The translations under genes and the position numbers were made by a program. From the NCBI GenBank assembly GCA_902532015.1, contig CACAGI010000002.1, forward strand, positions 78,846 through 142,845: a stretch of DNA of 64,000 bases, in the 5' to 3' direction. Under the pieces are notes generated by a model. It searched no databases and was not told where the DNA came from. It worked only from the letters and a program-made list of their open reading frames with translations. Within the stretch, counting starts at the first letter, position 1, and each line of letters begins with the position of its first letter. Positions 54,242-64,000 of the stretch are shown here, piece after piece. This DNA is from an uncultured SAR86 cluster bacterium (GTDB taxonomy: Bacteria; Pseudomonadota; Gammaproteobacteria; Magnimaribacterales; Magnimaribacteraceae).

Positions 54242-55204
54242 ATGAAATCCTGTATTGGCTTTATAGCGCTCTTCTATATCAATCTACTTTTTCCAGATAA
54301 TCTTAATTTTTATTTAGAGGATAATAAAACCTCTAGCTTCATTCTTTTCCATGAGGGCAAAATAAAAGTTGAAAAGGAATTCGTAGTTAAGGAACCAAGT
54401 GATTTTTATAAAATCGCTAGTGAAGGAAATGTGGATAGCAGAAGTTTAGAGGATGTAGCTTCCATTCAAAAAAGCATTGTCTCTCTGCTTATTGGCATAG
54501 CACAACAGAAAGGTTATCTGAATATCAATGATTCAGTTTCTTCTTACTTAGGGCGGTGGACTAAATTAAAAAAAATTGAAGAACAAAAAATAAAGATCAT
54601 TCATTTATTGTCTATGAATTCTGGACTTAATGAATCATTGTCTTATGAATCTGCACCTGGCTTAACATGGTTTTACAATACAAAAGCTTATAGTCAACTT
54701 ATCTTTGTTTTAGAAAAGGTAACTAATAACGATATCAATAACCTTTCGAAGGAATGGTTGTTCAACATCGTCGGTATGAATGAGACTTATTGGCAGATAC
54801 GATCTTCCAAGTGGTCAAGGAATGCAAGCCGTTATGGCTTGGTAACAACAGCGAGAGATTTATTAGAGCTAGGTATGTTTGTTCTAAATGGAGGAGAAAA
54901 AGGAGATCTTCATGTGATTGAGGATATAGATTTCTTCGATGATTCTTTTGTGAGCTCTCAAAATCAAAACTTAGCTTATGGTTATCTGTGGTGGTTAAAT
55001 AATTCTGCAACTCATATAGATGTATATTCTCAAAAATTAAAAAATGAGAACTTAGTTGCTGATGCTCCTAAAGACGCCATTTTTGCACTTGGAGCAGCCA
55101 ATAGAATTTTAGCAATTGTGCCTAGTAGAGATCTAATAATGGTAAGGTTAGGTGATTTTCCAAAAGATTCTAATTTTCAAAGCAACATATGGTTAAAGTT
55201 TTAG
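54242..55204 (+). CDS. serine hydrolase, class C beta-lactamase-like
   Basis: 320 residues; hydrophobic N-terminus (1-18) consistent with a signal peptide. The SxxK nucleophile motif is SIQK (Ser74, Lys77), in VASIQKSIVSLLIG; a tyrosine motif around YNTKAYSQLI and GYLWWLNN, with a late GAANRILAIVPS strand replacing the usual HTG. Such enzymes include esterases, peptidases and DD-carboxypeptidase relatives. Its product overlaps the next gene's start by 16 bases. Confidence 0.82.
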   Translation: MKSCIGFIALFYINLLFPDNLNFYLEDNKTSSFILFHEGKIKVEKEFVVKEPSDFYKIASEGNVDSRSLEDVASIQKSIVSLLIGIAQQKGYLNINDSVSSYLGRWTKLKKIEEQKIKIIHLLSMNSGLNESLSYESAPGLTWFYNTKAYSQLIFVLEKVTNNDINNLSKEWLFNIVGMNETYWQIRSSKWSRNASRYGLVTTARDLLELGMFVLNGGEKGDLHVIEDIDFFDDSFVSSQNQNLAYGYLWWLNNSATHIDVYSQKLKNENLVADAPKDAIFALGAANRILAIVPSRDLIMVRLGDFPKDSNFQSNIWLKF

Positions 55205-56547
55205 TTTTAGTTTTATTTGCATTACTCTCTTTATCGCTTTCTTCTCAAGAAAGTATGAACACTTATATTTCTTGGAAAGAACATATCATTGACGATTCTA
55301 TTACTGGACCAGAAGATCTTGAAGGTAGTGATGGATTGGTTATGGCTGATCTAGATAAGGATGGCTACCTAGATATCATTTCTGTTCATGAGCTTGATAC
55401 TCAATATGGGGTTCCAAAAGGATATGTAAGGATAGCTTGGGGAAGTCAAGATCCTTTCACTTGGACTTCTACTACTTTGGTATCAGGTTCTGAAGCACCT
55501 TCTGCAGAAGATGTTGATGTAGCTGATGCAGATGGAGATGGTTGGTTAGACATAGTGATTGCTTGTGAGCTAGCGCATTTAATTTATCTAAAAAACCCAA
55601 CTAAAGATCATCGTCAGATTCGTTGGGAAAGGACCATTCCAGAATCTACTTTAAATAGAGGTTCTTTTATCAGAGTTTTCTTTGCAGATCTTGATGAAGA
55701 TGGGAAGGTTGAGGTTATTACAGCTAATAAGGGTGGAGAAAATGCTTCCGGATCTGATTCTCCACTAAAAAATGTCTCTTTTTATAAGTTACCAAAAGAG
55801 CCACTGATGGGAAATTTATGGGAAGAAGTTGTTTTGACAAAAGTAAAGGTTCCTATTAATTCACAGCCAATCGATCTTGATGAAGATGGAGACATGGATA
55901 TTGTTATAGGTTCAAGAGGAGAAGCAAGAATACTTTGGATGGAGAATTTAGGTAATCTAAATTTTAAAGAGCATGAAATTAATTTATCTAAAAATCTTCC
56001 CCCAGGATCTTGGTTGACTGGATTTAATATGGATTATCAAGATCTTAATCAAGATGGAAGGTTGGATATTGTAAGTACAGTGTGGCCTCATTACTTAGTA
56101 GCTTTATTTCAACCTGAGGATTCGAGTATGAGCTGGGATACTGAAGTTATAGGTAGCATTAAGCCCGATCAATTAGTTAGTGTTTCTTTAGCTGATATAG
56201 ACTCAGATGGAGATTTTGATGCTTTTGTAGGGTCTTACAGCAGAGGGAGTAGAGATAGGGATGATGAATCTAATGAAAATCAGGCTTTAGGAAGCGTAGC
56301 TTGGTTCGAAAATACCGACACAGGCTGGAAAAAAAATAATGTACTAAGAAGAAAAAGAGGAATGTATGACAAGTGGATACCTATTGACTTAGATAAAGAT
56401 GGAGACTTAGATTTTGTTGGTACAAGAGGGAATAGTAAGCCATATGATGGGGTTATATGGTTAGAGCAGGTTAGATCAAAGATTCTTCTTCCAACCTTTA
56501 AACAGGCAAGGAATAAAGATAGCAAAAGCGTTCCTTTTATTGATTAA
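55189..56547 (+). CDS. secreted FG-GAP/VCBS repeat protein
   Basis: 452 residues; signal peptide about 1-19. At least six calcium-loop repeats of the form DxDxDGxxD occur (DLDKDGYLDI, DADGDGWLDI, DLDEDGKVEV, DLDEDGDMDI, DLNQDGRLDI, DIDSDGDFDA, DLDKDGDLDF), spaced to form a beta-propeller like integrin-alpha FG-GAP domains. Extracellular binding is likely; ligand unknown. It starts within the serine hydrolase gene and is probably co-translated with it. Confidence 0.87.
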   Translation: MVKVLVLVLFALLSLSLSSQESMNTYISWKEHIIDDSITGPEDLEGSDGLVMADLDKDGYLDIISVHELDTQYGVPKGYVRIAWGSQDPFTWTSTTLVSGSEAPSAEDVDVADADGDGWLDIVIACELAHLIYLKNPTKDHRQIRWERTIPESTLNRGSFIRVFFADLDEDGKVEVITANKGGENASGSDSPLKNVSFYKLPKEPLMGNLWEEVVLTKVKVPINSQPIDLDEDGDMDIVIGSRGEARILWMENLGNLNFKEHEINLSKNLPPGSWLTGFNMDYQDLNQDGRLDIVSTVWPHYLVALFQPEDSSMSWDTEVIGSIKPDQLVSVSLADIDSDGDFDAFVGSYSRGSRDRDDESNENQALGSVAWFENTDTGWKKNNVLRRKRGMYDKWIPIDLDKDGDLDFVGTRGNSKPYDGVIWLEQVRSKILLPTFKQARNKDSKSVPFID

Positions 56548-56583
56548 ATTTTCATCTGCTGAAAGCTTAGCTATAATTACTAT

Positions 56584-57510
56584 ATGGCTACAAGTAACAT
56601 AAAGCCTTTAGATGTTATTTCTGAAGAGCAATATGAAGAAATTAAAGAAAAGCAAGATTGGAGGAATGTTCTTTCAATAAGCTCTAACTGGTTACAAATG
56701 TCTGCAGCTATGGTTTTCTTCTTCTTTTATCCAAATGTTATAACTTTCTTGGTAGCTTTAGTAATCATAGGAAGTAAACAATTTGCTTTAGCCGTATTGG
56801 CCCATGAAGCTGCTCATAATCTGTTATTTTCAAATAATAAAGTGAATGATTGGGCAGGTCAGTGGTTTTGTGCTTATCCTATTTTTCAAGACAACAGAGT
56901 TTATAGGCCATACCATCTAAAGCACCACAGGCATACAGAAACAGAGGAGGACCCAGATCTTGTTTTGAGCGCTCCTTTCCCAATAACTAAAAATAGTTTT
57001 ACTAGAAAGGTTTTTAGAGATTTAACAGGTATCACAGGATTAAGACGTTATGGAGGATCTTTATACTCAATTTTTAAAACTCAAGGCGATAACTTCTTGA
57101 ATAAGATATCCAAAACTTCAAATAAACTACATGGTTTTTTAATCTCCAATTTCGTTATTTTTATTCTTATATCTGCAACCATGCATTGGTCATTATTTTT
57201 ATTATTATGGTGGTTACCTTCATTCACCTATTACAGCTTGATAATAAGAATTAGAAACATCTCTGAACATGCTGTTACACCAGGAAATAATTTCTTTGAT
57301 AATACCAGGACTACTAAATCAACAATATTAACCAGATTTTTAATGGTTCCCCATAATGTAAATTATCATCTAGAGCACCACTTATTTACACGTTGCCCTT
57401 GGTACAATCTACCAAAGGCCCATGAAATGCTTATTAGTAACGGACACCTTGATAAAATGTGTATAGAGAATTCATACAGAGATGTTTTGAAAAAAGCAGT
57501 AGGAGCTTAA
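56584..57510 (+). CDS. membrane fatty acid desaturase/hydroxylase
   Basis: 308 residues with four or so membrane helices and three histidine boxes: [14 protein letters not shown] and [12 protein letters not shown]. These bind the di-iron centre of membrane desaturases. The substrate could be an acyl lipid or a carotenoid-type molecule; this cannot be settled from sequence. TATAATTAC-like sequence near 56573 may be a -10. msrB starts 2 bases after its stop. Confidence 0.87.
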   Translation: MATSNIKPLDVISEEQYEEIKEKQDWRNVLSISSNWLQMSAAMVFFFFYPNVITFLVALVIIGSKQFALAVLAHEAAHNLLFSNNKVNDWAGQWFCAYPIFQDNRVYRPYHLKHHRHTETEEDPDLVLSAPFPITKNSFTRKVFRDLTGITGLRRYGGSLYSIFKTQGDNFLNKISKTSNKLHGFLISNFVIFILISATMHWSLFLLLWWLPSFTYYSLIIRIRNISEHAVTPGNNFFDNTRTTKSTILTRFLMVPHNVNYHLEHHLFTRCPWYNLPKAHEMLISNGHLDKMCIENSYRDVLKKAVGA

Positions 57511-57512
57511 TA

Positions 57513-57914
57513 ATGATAGAAAAGGATAGTGAAAAGCTACAACAAGATCTCAGCCCAGAAGAATATTACGTCACTCAAGAGAAAGGAACTGAGCCAGCCT
57601 TTTCAGGGAAATACGATGGAGAAAAAACTCCAGGAGTTTACAATTGTATAGTCTGTGGAGAAGCGCTATTTAGTTCCAAAACCAAGTATGATTCAGGATC
57701 AGGTTGGCCTAGTTTTTGGGAACCAATCAACCAAGAAAATGTAGGATCTGAGGCTGACCATTCGGCTGGAATGATCCGCACTGAAGTGCATTGCAATAAA
57801 TGTAAGGCTCATTTAGGGCATGTTTTTCCGGATGGACCTCAACCCACCGGACTAAGATATTGCATAAATTCTGTCTCTCTTGATTTAAAACCAGATGAAG
57901 AGGTTGAAGACTGA
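57513..57914 (+). CDS. msrB: peptide-methionine (R)-S-oxide reductase
   Basis: 133 residues from ATG 57513, with AGGAG at 57501-57505; an earlier frame start lies inside the desaturase gene. Zinc cysteines are in CIVCGEA and CNKCKAH; the substrate-binding SGSGWPSFW and the catalytic cysteine in [10 protein letters not shown] are intact. It reduces the R-form of methionine sulfoxide. The stop overlaps the proposed CTG start of murJ (CTGA). Confidence 0.94.
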   Translation: MIEKDSEKLQQDLSPEEYYVTQEKGTEPAFSGKYDGEKTPGVYNCIVCGEALFSSKTKYDSGSGWPSFWEPINQENVGSEADHSAGMIRTEVHCNKCKAHLGHVFPDGPQPTGLRYCINSVSLDLKPDEEVED

Positions 57915-59491
57915 AATCTAAATCAGAAAAGAACTTTGAATCTTTTAAACTGTTACTCAGTAGTAGCTTAGTCAGCTTTTGGACTTTCATTTCACGGATC
58001 CTAGGGCTCATAAGAGATATTGTACTAACTGGCCTTTTGGGTGCAGGTGTAGCTCTAGATGCTTTCGTCGTAATGATGAAAATCCCAAGTGTCTTTAGAA
58101 GACTATTCGCAGAGGGTGCTTTTAATCAAGCTTTCATACCGGTTTTAGCTGAATATAAAGAAAATAATTCTTCAAAGGAAACGAAAGATTTAATAAATTT
58201 TACTTTCGGTGCTTTAGCCAGCACTCTTCTTTGCTTAACTATTTTGGCCCTTATAGCTGCACCAATCTTTGTTATGATTTTTGCTCCAGGATTTTATCTA
58301 GAACCATTAAAGAAAGAACTTGCCATAGATATTCTACAAATTACTTTTCCTTATCTATTTTTTATTTCTTTAGTGGCCCTAGCTGGATCAATTCTTAATT
58401 CATATGAAAGATTTTCTTTACCTGCTTTAACTCCTCTTTTTTATAATTTAAGTTTAATCGTTGCAGCCATTTGGTTTGCACCAAGTTTAGATCTTCCAAT
58501 ATATGCTATAGCCTGGGCTGTATTCTTTGCAGGAATAATTCAAGTTTTAATACAGATACCCTCCTTAATGGGGCTAGGACTTTTGCCTAAATTCAAAATT
58601 AACTTTCAACACCCGGGTGTTAGAAAAGTAATGTTTTTAATGGTTCCAGGAATTATCGCTGGAGGAGTTAGCCAAATAAATATGCTTGTGGACACAATTT
58701 TAGCTTCGTTATTGCCTACAGGCAGTCCAAGCTGGCTTTATGTTTCTGACCGATTAATGCAACTGCCTTTAGGGATTTTTGCTATCGCTATTGCGACAGT
58801 TATCTTACCTAAGTTATCTAATCTTTTTGCAAGCGAAAACAAAGTACAGTTTTCATCTACTTTAGATTGGTCCATGAGATTAATTTTTTTAATTGGAGTA
58901 CCAGCCGTAATAGGTTTGGTTATGTTGGCGGAACCAATCATCTTAACGTTATTTGAAAGAGGAGAGTTTAGTTCTATCGATTCAAGCAAGACTTCCTCAA
59001 GTTTGATTGCATTAGCTTTTGGGTTATTAGCTTTCATGCTAATTAAGATACTAACACCTAGTTTTTTTGCAAGGCAGCAACCAAAAAAACCAATGTATGT
59101 AGCATTAGCATCAATGATTTTAAATGCTTTATTAGCTTGGCTTCTAGCTTTTAAGTTAGGATATGCTCACGTTGGCTTAGCCTTGGCCAGCACAATCTCA
59201 GCTTTTTTTACTGTAATTACTCTCTTATTTATTTTATATAAAGATAATGTTTATGATGCTTCTAAGGGGTGGATTGTTTTCTTATTGAGAATGTCTATAG
59301 CATCTTTCGTGCTTATCTTCCTAATTAATTTCTTTGAACAAGAAGTAGGATATTTAAGAAAAATTAGTGAATTTAGTCGATTCATTTATATTATTAAAAT
59401 AGTATCCATAGGTATGTTTGGCTATTTTCTAAGTTTGTGGATTTTAGGTTTAAGAATTAAAGATTTTTCTAATAAAGATGTATTTGATTAG
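57911..59491 (+). CDS. murJ: lipid II flippase MurJ, probable CTG start
   Basis: 526 residues from CTG 57911, close to E. coli MurJ (511). The first TTG (58037) would give 484 residues and remove the first membrane helix. Upstream of it the frame encodes [20 protein letters not shown], the conserved MurJ N-terminus, and contains no ATG, GTG or TTG; the frame closes at a TGA at 57905. CTG 57911 overlaps the msrB stop and has GAGG about 8 bases upstream. [20 protein letters not shown] is the diagnostic MurJ motif. It flips lipid II for peptidoglycan synthesis. The start is inference. Confidence 0.9.
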   Translation: MKSKSEKNFESFKLLLSSSLVSFWTFISRILGLIRDIVLTGLLGAGVALDAFVVMMKIPSVFRRLFAEGAFNQAFIPVLAEYKENNSSKETKDLINFTFGALASTLLCLTILALIAAPIFVMIFAPGFYLEPLKKELAIDILQITFPYLFFISLVALAGSILNSYERFSLPALTPLFYNLSLIVAAIWFAPSLDLPIYAIAWAVFFAGIIQVLIQIPSLMGLGLLPKFKINFQHPGVRKVMFLMVPGIIAGGVSQINMLVDTILASLLPTGSPSWLYVSDRLMQLPLGIFAIAIATVILPKLSNLFASENKVQFSSTLDWSMRLIFLIGVPAVIGLVMLAEPIILTLFERGEFSSIDSSKTSSSLIALAFGLLAFMLIKILTPSFFARQQPKKPMYVALASMILNALLAWLLAFKLGYAHVGLALASTISAFFTVITLLFILYKDNVYDASKGWIVFLLRMSIASFVLIFLINFFEQEVGYLRKISEFSRFIYIIKIVSIGMFGYFLSLWILGLRIKDFSNKDVFD

Positions 59492-60425
59492 AGGCTTACA
59501 GAACATTGACTTATATAAGGAAAGAAATCCTGAAACAAAGTTAATTGCAACCATTGGTAATTTTGATGGCCTACACCTAGGTCATCAGCATATTATCGAA
59601 ACCATGCAAAAAGATGCGTTAGAAAACGGATGGAAGAAACTCATAATTTTTACAGAACCTCATGCCAAAGAATTCTTTGCAGAGTCTCTGGGAACTGATG
59701 AAACAAAACCTCCACGAATATTGCCTTGGTCAGAAAAAGTAAAGAGATTTAAAGAGTTGGGAGTAGAATTTGCTTTCTTTCTTAACTTTAACAATCAACT
59801 TCGAACAATGACTCCTGAGACCTTCTTAACTGAAGTTCTATCTAAATTAAAAATTCACAAAATTATCATAGGAGATGATTTTAGATTCGGAGCCAATAGA
59901 GAAGGTGACTTTACTTTTCTAAAAGAATGGGGAAATAAGAATAATATTGAGGTGGAGAAAACTGGAACATTCACTATTGCAAACCAAAGGGTTAGCAGCA
60001 CAAGAATAAGAGAATTTTTACTAGCCAATCGTTTTACAGAGGCCGAAGAGTTACTAGGAAGGCCTTATACATTTTCAGGCAAAGTTGTTTTTGGGAAACA
60101 ACTAGGTTCTCAACTAGGTGTTCCAACAGCCAATATGTGGCTTCCAAAAAATAAATTACCTATAGCAGGTGTTTACATCGTAAAGGTCTTCTTTGAAGGT
60201 CAGGAATATGGTGGAATTGCAAATATGGGAACAAGACCCACAGTGGATGGTCAAACTCCCGTTTTAGAGGTGCACATTCTTAATTTTAATAAACTTATAT
60301 ATGGAAAAAGAATTACCGTAGAGTTTTGTGAAAAAGTAAGAGATGAAAAGAAATTTGAAGACTTAGACTCGTTAAAAGACCAAATTTTTAAAGATATTTC
60401 TACAGCAAAGCAATATTTCAGTTAA
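59478..60425 (+). CDS. ribF: bifunctional riboflavin kinase/FAD synthetase
   Basis: 315 residues. N-terminal nucleotidyltransferase (TIGNFDGLHLGHQ; SSTRIREFL) and C-terminal flavokinase domain (GRPYTFSGKVVFGKQLGSQL; GVPTANMW). It makes FMN and FAD. It overlaps murJ by 14 bases. The murJ-ribF-ileS-lspA-ispH order is conserved in gammaproteobacteria. Confidence 0.95.
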   Translation: MYLIRGLQNIDLYKERNPETKLIATIGNFDGLHLGHQHIIETMQKDALENGWKKLIIFTEPHAKEFFAESLGTDETKPPRILPWSEKVKRFKELGVEFAFFLNFNNQLRTMTPETFLTEVLSKLKIHKIIIGDDFRFGANREGDFTFLKEWGNKNNIEVEKTGTFTIANQRVSSTRIREFLLANRFTEAEELLGRPYTFSGKVVFGKQLGSQLGVPTANMWLPKNKLPIAGVYIVKVFFEGQEYGGIANMGTRPTVDGQTPVLEVHILNFNKLIYGKRITVEFCEKVRDEKKFEDLDSLKDQIFKDISTAKQYFS

Positions 60426-60442
60426 AGTGCTTCAAAATTTTT

Positions 60443-63229
60443 ATGACAGATTATAAAGACACATTAAATTTACCCAAAACTGAGCTAGCTATGAAGGCTA
60501 ACTTACCCTCTAAAGAGCCTAAAATGCTTCAGTATTGGGATGATATAAATTTACAACAGCAAATAAAAGATGCAAGGTCCGGAAGAAAAAAATTTATTCT
60601 TCATGACGGACCACCTTATGCAAATGGAGAAATTCATACAGGCCACGCTGTGAACAAAGTTCTTAAGGATATGGTAATTAAGTCTCAAACATTATCTGGT
60701 AAATATGCTCCTTATGTCCCTGGCTGGGATTGCCATGGATTGCCTATAGAGTTAAATGTAGAGAAGAAGATCGGTAAGGTAGGTCAAAAAGTTTCAGCTT
60801 CTGAATTTAGAGAAGCTTGTAGGAAATACGCATCTTCTCAAATAGATTTACAAAGAAAAGATTTCAAGCGTTTAGGAATTATTGGAGATTGGGATAAGCC
60901 TTACATCACCATGGACTATAAATTTGAAGCTAATATAGTCAGGGCTCTTGGAAAAATAATTAATAACGGGCACCTTCAAAAAGGTGATAAGCCAGTACAC
61001 TGGTGCGTGGATTGTAAGTCTGCTCTGGCAGAAGCAGAGGTTGAATATCAAGACAAGACTTCTACATCAATTGATTTTATTTTCCCAATTAATGATCCTA
61101 AGGTACAAGAAATCTTTTCTTGTAAAACGGATTCCTCTATTTTTGTTGCCAGCTGGACAACTACGCCTTGGACTTTACCTGGAAACTTGGCACTTACTAT
61201 TAATCAAGAACTTATCTATGAATTGATTGCCATAGAGCATGATGGATTAAAGAATATTATTGTTGCTAAAGACCTTGTTGAGCAGACAATGGAGAGAATT
61301 GGTTGCAATAAATATAAAATTTTAGGATCGACAGAAGGCAAAAACCTTTTGGGGCTAAAGGCTAAGCACCCATATCTTTCTAGAGATTCGGTAATTTTAA
61401 CTGGAGATCATGTTACGACGGAAACAGGTACTGGGATAGTGCACACTGCTCCCGGGCATGGACTGGAGGATTATTCAGTAGCAATGGAAAATGGTCTAGA
61501 TGTGCTAAGTCCTGTAGCTGCGAACGGAACTTTTTCTGATGACGTGGAGCACTTAGCAGGTATGTTTGTATTCAAATCCAATGAAAAGGTTATCCAAATC
61601 TTAGAAGAAAAAGGAGCATTACTTGCTAAAGCAGATTACGAGCATAGCTATCCTCACTGTTGGCGACATAAAACACCATTAATGTTCAGAGCAACACCTC
61701 AATGGTTTATTGGTATGGACAGTAAAGATTTATTAACAAGAAGTTCTGCATCGATAGAAAATGTTCTTTGGGAGCCTGATTGGGGTAAAGCCAGAATGGC
61801 TTCCATGCTAGAAGCAAGACCTGACTGGTGTATTTCGAGACAGAGAACTTGGGGAGTCCCAATAACTTTGTTAGTTCATAATGAGACTGGTAACTTGCAT
61901 CCTAATATGGAGGCAATCATTGAGAATGTTGCTACCTTAATAGAGCAAGAAGGAGTCCAAGCCTGGCATGATATTGAGATTTCAGAATTAATAGAAGATT
62001 CAGAGTATTATTTTAAAGTTACTGACTGCCTAGACGTATGGTTTGATTCTGGGGTGACTCATGCAAGTGTTTTGAGTGAAAACGACGAGTTGAATTTTCC
62101 AGCTGATTTATATTTAGAAGGTTCTGATCAGCATAGAGGATGGTTTCAATCATCTCTGCTAACAAGCATGGCTATTAATGGAGAGCCACCCTATAAGGGA
62201 GTTTTAACGCATGGATTTGTAGTAGACAGCGAAGGAAAAAAGATGTCTAAATCCATAGGCAATGTTATTTCGCCCCAGAAGATATGGGATACGATGGGAT
62301 CAGATGTACTAAGAGCTTGGATAGCATCCACAGACTATACAAAAGAAATTGTCCTTTCTGATGATATTTTAAAAAGAACTTCAGATTCTTATAGAAGAAT
62401 AAGAAACACCGTTAGGTTTTTGTTAGGAAACCTCAGTGATTTTAAGGATGAAGATAGAGTGAGTAAGGATAAGTTCACAGAGCTTGATAAATGGATGATA
62501 TACAGGACAAAGACTTTACAAGATGAAATAAGAAAAGATTACGAAAACTTCCATTTCCACCAAGCTTTTCAGAAGATTCATAATTTTTGTGCAAACGACT
62601 TGGGAGGCTTTTATCTAGATATTCTAAAGGATAGACTGTACACAGCTAAGGCAGACTCTGATGCCAGAAGGTCAGCTCAGACAGCACTATCAAATATTTT
62701 ACAGGCTCTAGTAAGATGGATAAGCCCGATTCTTAGTTTTACGGCAGAAGAAGCATGGCTTCTGATGAAAGAAGATGAAGAATCAGTCCATCTTCTAGAG
62801 TGGTTTGATGATTGGCATGATTTTGGTGAATTAAAGATCTCTGATGATGACTGGAAAAAAGTCTTAGAAATAAGATCTGAAGTCAACAAACATATTGAAG
62901 AGGCAAGGAATCAGGAGATTATTGGATCTTCTCTTGATGCGGACTTACAACTGAATTGTAGTAAAGAACTTAAAGAATTTCTTGATATCTTTGACGAAGA
63001 ACTTAGATTTATATTTATTACTTCCGATGCAAAAGTAAAATTATCAGAAGAGGGTAGTGCAACTGGCATAGAGGGTTTAAAAATAAAAGTAGATAAGACT
63101 CAAAATCAAAAATGTATAAGATGTTGGCATAGCAGACCCGAAGTTGGAATGATTAAACAACATGAAACAATATGTCAAAGGTGTTTTGAGAATGTAGAGG
63201 GCAAAGGTGAAATAAGACTTTTTGCTTAA
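60443..63229 (+). CDS. ileS: isoleucyl-tRNA synthetase
   Basis: 928 residues. Class I signatures HTGH (65-68) in PPYANGEIHTGHA and KMSKS (600-604). The CP1 editing domain is present (TTPWTLPGNLA; DHVTTETGTGIVHTAPGHG), and the C-terminal zinc finger CIRCWHSRP with CQRC is intact. Unlike ProRS in this window, editing has been kept. Confidence 0.97.
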   Translation: MTDYKDTLNLPKTELAMKANLPSKEPKMLQYWDDINLQQQIKDARSGRKKFILHDGPPYANGEIHTGHAVNKVLKDMVIKSQTLSGKYAPYVPGWDCHGLPIELNVEKKIGKVGQKVSASEFREACRKYASSQIDLQRKDFKRLGIIGDWDKPYITMDYKFEANIVRALGKIINNGHLQKGDKPVHWCVDCKSALAEAEVEYQDKTSTSIDFIFPINDPKVQEIFSCKTDSSIFVASWTTTPWTLPGNLALTINQELIYELIAIEHDGLKNIIVAKDLVEQTMERIGCNKYKILGSTEGKNLLGLKAKHPYLSRDSVILTGDHVTTETGTGIVHTAPGHGLEDYSVAMENGLDVLSPVAANGTFSDDVEHLAGMFVFKSNEKVIQILEEKGALLAKADYEHSYPHCWRHKTPLMFRATPQWFIGMDSKDLLTRSSASIENVLWEPDWGKARMASMLEARPDWCISRQRTWGVPITLLVHNETGNLHPNMEAIIENVATLIEQEGVQAWHDIEISELIEDSEYYFKVTDCLDVWFDSGVTHASVLSENDELNFPADLYLEGSDQHRGWFQSSLLTSMAINGEPPYKGVLTHGFVVDSEGKKMSKSIGNVISPQKIWDTMGSDVLRAWIASTDYTKEIVLSDDILKRTSDSYRRIRNTVRFLLGNLSDFKDEDRVSKDKFTELDKWMIYRTKTLQDEIRKDYENFHFHQAFQKIHNFCANDLGGFYLDILKDRLYTAKADSDARRSAQTALSNILQALVRWISPILSFTAEEAWLLMKEDEESVHLLEWFDDWHDFGELKISDDDWKKVLEIRSEVNKHIEEARNQEIIGSSLDADLQLNCSKELKEFLDIFDEELRFIFITSDAKVKLSEEGSATGIEGLKIKVDKTQNQKCIRCWHSRPEVGMIKQHETICQRCFENVEGKGEIRLFA

Positions 63230-63231
63230 AG

Positions 63232-63711
63232 ATGTCCCTTTTAATTAACAATAAACTAACATTTCTTATATTTCTTATATTTACTGACCAATTAAGTAAA
63301 TTGTTTATAGCAAAGAACTTAAATTTGGGCCAAAGTCTTTCTTTATTTCCTTTTTTTGATATAACTTTAGTTTTTAATACTGGAGTTGCTTTTAGTTTAT
63401 TTAGCGACGGAGGAAATCAAGGTAGATGGCTTCTTGTTATTCTGGTACTGCTTGTTTTAGTCTATTTAACTTATGTGTTGATAAAAGAAAACTTAAATGA
63501 ATTTGAAAGCATCTCACTTTTAATGGTTCTTGGGGGTGGGATAGGGAACTTATTAGATAGAACTTTTAGAGGTCATGTAGTTGATTTTATTCACCTTTAT
63601 TATGAAAACTATTCTTTTTATATATTTAATTTAGCAGATACATATATAAGTATCGGGGTTATCATTTACTTAATAGGTATGATTTATCAATTTAAAAAAA
63701 ATAAAAAATGA
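63232..63711 (+). CDS. lspA: lipoprotein signal peptidase
   Basis: 159 residues, four membrane helices. Catalytic aspartates lie in GNLLDR and [20 protein letters not shown] is also conserved. It cleaves signal peptides from prolipoproteins such as Pal, BamB and BamC of this window. The stop overlaps the ispH start (ATGA). Confidence 0.95.
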   Translation: MSLLINNKLTFLIFLIFTDQLSKLFIAKNLNLGQSLSLFPFFDITLVFNTGVAFSLFSDGGNQGRWLLVILVLLVLVYLTYVLIKENLNEFESISLLMVLGGGIGNLLDRTFRGHVVDFIHLYYENYSFYIFNLADTYISIGVIIYLIGMIYQFKKNKK

Positions 63712-64000
63712 AGATCAGGCTAGCTGATACAAGAGGATTCTGTGCAGGAGTAGATAGAGCAATAGAGATTGTAAAAAAAGTTCTCGAGATGAATGGCGCA
63801 CCTGTTTATGTAAAACATGAAGTAGTTCATAACAAGACTGTAGTAAATGAACTAAAATCCTTAGGAGCAATATTTGTTGAGGAAATTGAGGATGTACCTA
63901 ATGGCGAGATAGTTATTTATAGTGCTCATGGAGTTTCTAAAGTAGTTGAATCGGACTCAAAAGAAAAAAGTCTAGATGTCTTTGATGCCACTTGTCCTTT
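63708..64000 (+). CDS. ispH: HMBPP reductase, N-terminal part
   Basis: 97 residues visible, cut by the window end. [14 protein letters not shown] carries the first cluster cysteine, and [19 protein letters not shown] and DATCP follow in the expected order. IspH makes IPP and DMAPP, the last step of the non-mevalonate pathway, using a [4Fe-4S] cluster. ATG 63708 overlaps the lspA stop. Confidence 0.95.
   Translation, partial: MKIRLADTRGFCAGVDRAIEIVKKVLEMNGAPVYVKHEVVHNKTVVNELKSLGAIFVEEIEDVPNGEIVIYSAHGVSKVVESDSKEKSLDVFDATCP

Overview
The window is a low-GC (by eye about 35%), extremely gene-dense chromosomal segment of a gammaproteobacterium. The assignment rests on gene order: surE-pcm-fdxA-pncC-recA, aspS-yebC-ybgC-tolQRAB-pal-cpoB-tRNA-Lys, bepA/perM-bcp-dapA-bamC-purC, iscRSUA-fdx-iscX-ndk-ispG-hisS-yfgM-bamB-der, sdhCDAB-sucCD and murJ-ribF-ileS-lspA-ispH are all gammaproteobacterial neighbourhoods. 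AT-richness, stop codons shared between convergent genes and many genes missing from otherwise intact neighbourhoods point to a streamlined marine lineage of the SAR86 type. That last placement is inference. No insertion sequence, prophage or CRISPR array was seen, and no stretch over 300 bases lacks a gene.

Layout. 1-7063: end of ispF, surE, pcm, a DUF368 membrane protein, fdxA, pncC, SOS-controlled recA, a thiolase and a prolyl-tRNA synthetase without its editing insertion. 7180-15149: an FmdB-like protein without zinc cysteines, aspS, yebC, a PD-(D/E)XK nuclease where ruvCAB normally sits, the complete tol-pal envelope operon and tRNA-Lys. 15157-22823: fluC/crcB, small conserved unknowns, hinT, bepA, perM, bcp, dapA, bamC, purC. 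22828-27721: a minus-strand operon for a 2-oxoacid:acceptor oxidoreductase (beta, fused gamma-alpha) with a GltD-like flavoprotein that carries an integrase-type N-terminal domain. 27872-37120: IscR-controlled Fe-S assembly operon (no hscBA), ndk, ispG, hisS, yfgM, bamB, der. 37125-48095: oligopeptidase B, an MFS transporter, sdhCDAB and sucCD without sucAB, an enoyl-CoA hydratase, a CurA-like reductase and tusA. 48085-54213: MATE transporter, hexapeptide acyltransferase, then five consecutive genes for secreted proteins of 237-253 residues, three of them clear paralogues with an internally duplicated two-cysteine domain, closed by a strong terminator. 54242-64000: serine hydrolase, FG-GAP/VCBS protein, fatty acid desaturase, msrB, murJ, ribF, ileS, lspA and the start of ispH.

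How the parts fit. Succinyl-CoA synthetase and succinate dehydrogenase are present, but the 2-oxoglutarate dehydrogenase genes normally between them are not. The 2-oxoacid oxidoreductase operon, divergent from the Fe-S assembly operon, is a natural candidate to fill that step. The most notable items are the five-gene secreted family (50379-54168), the integrase-domain/flavoprotein fusion, the nuclease in the ruvCAB position, the internally deleted ProRS, and three genes whose conserved N-termini can only be reached from near-cognate start codons (ATT, ATC, CTG).
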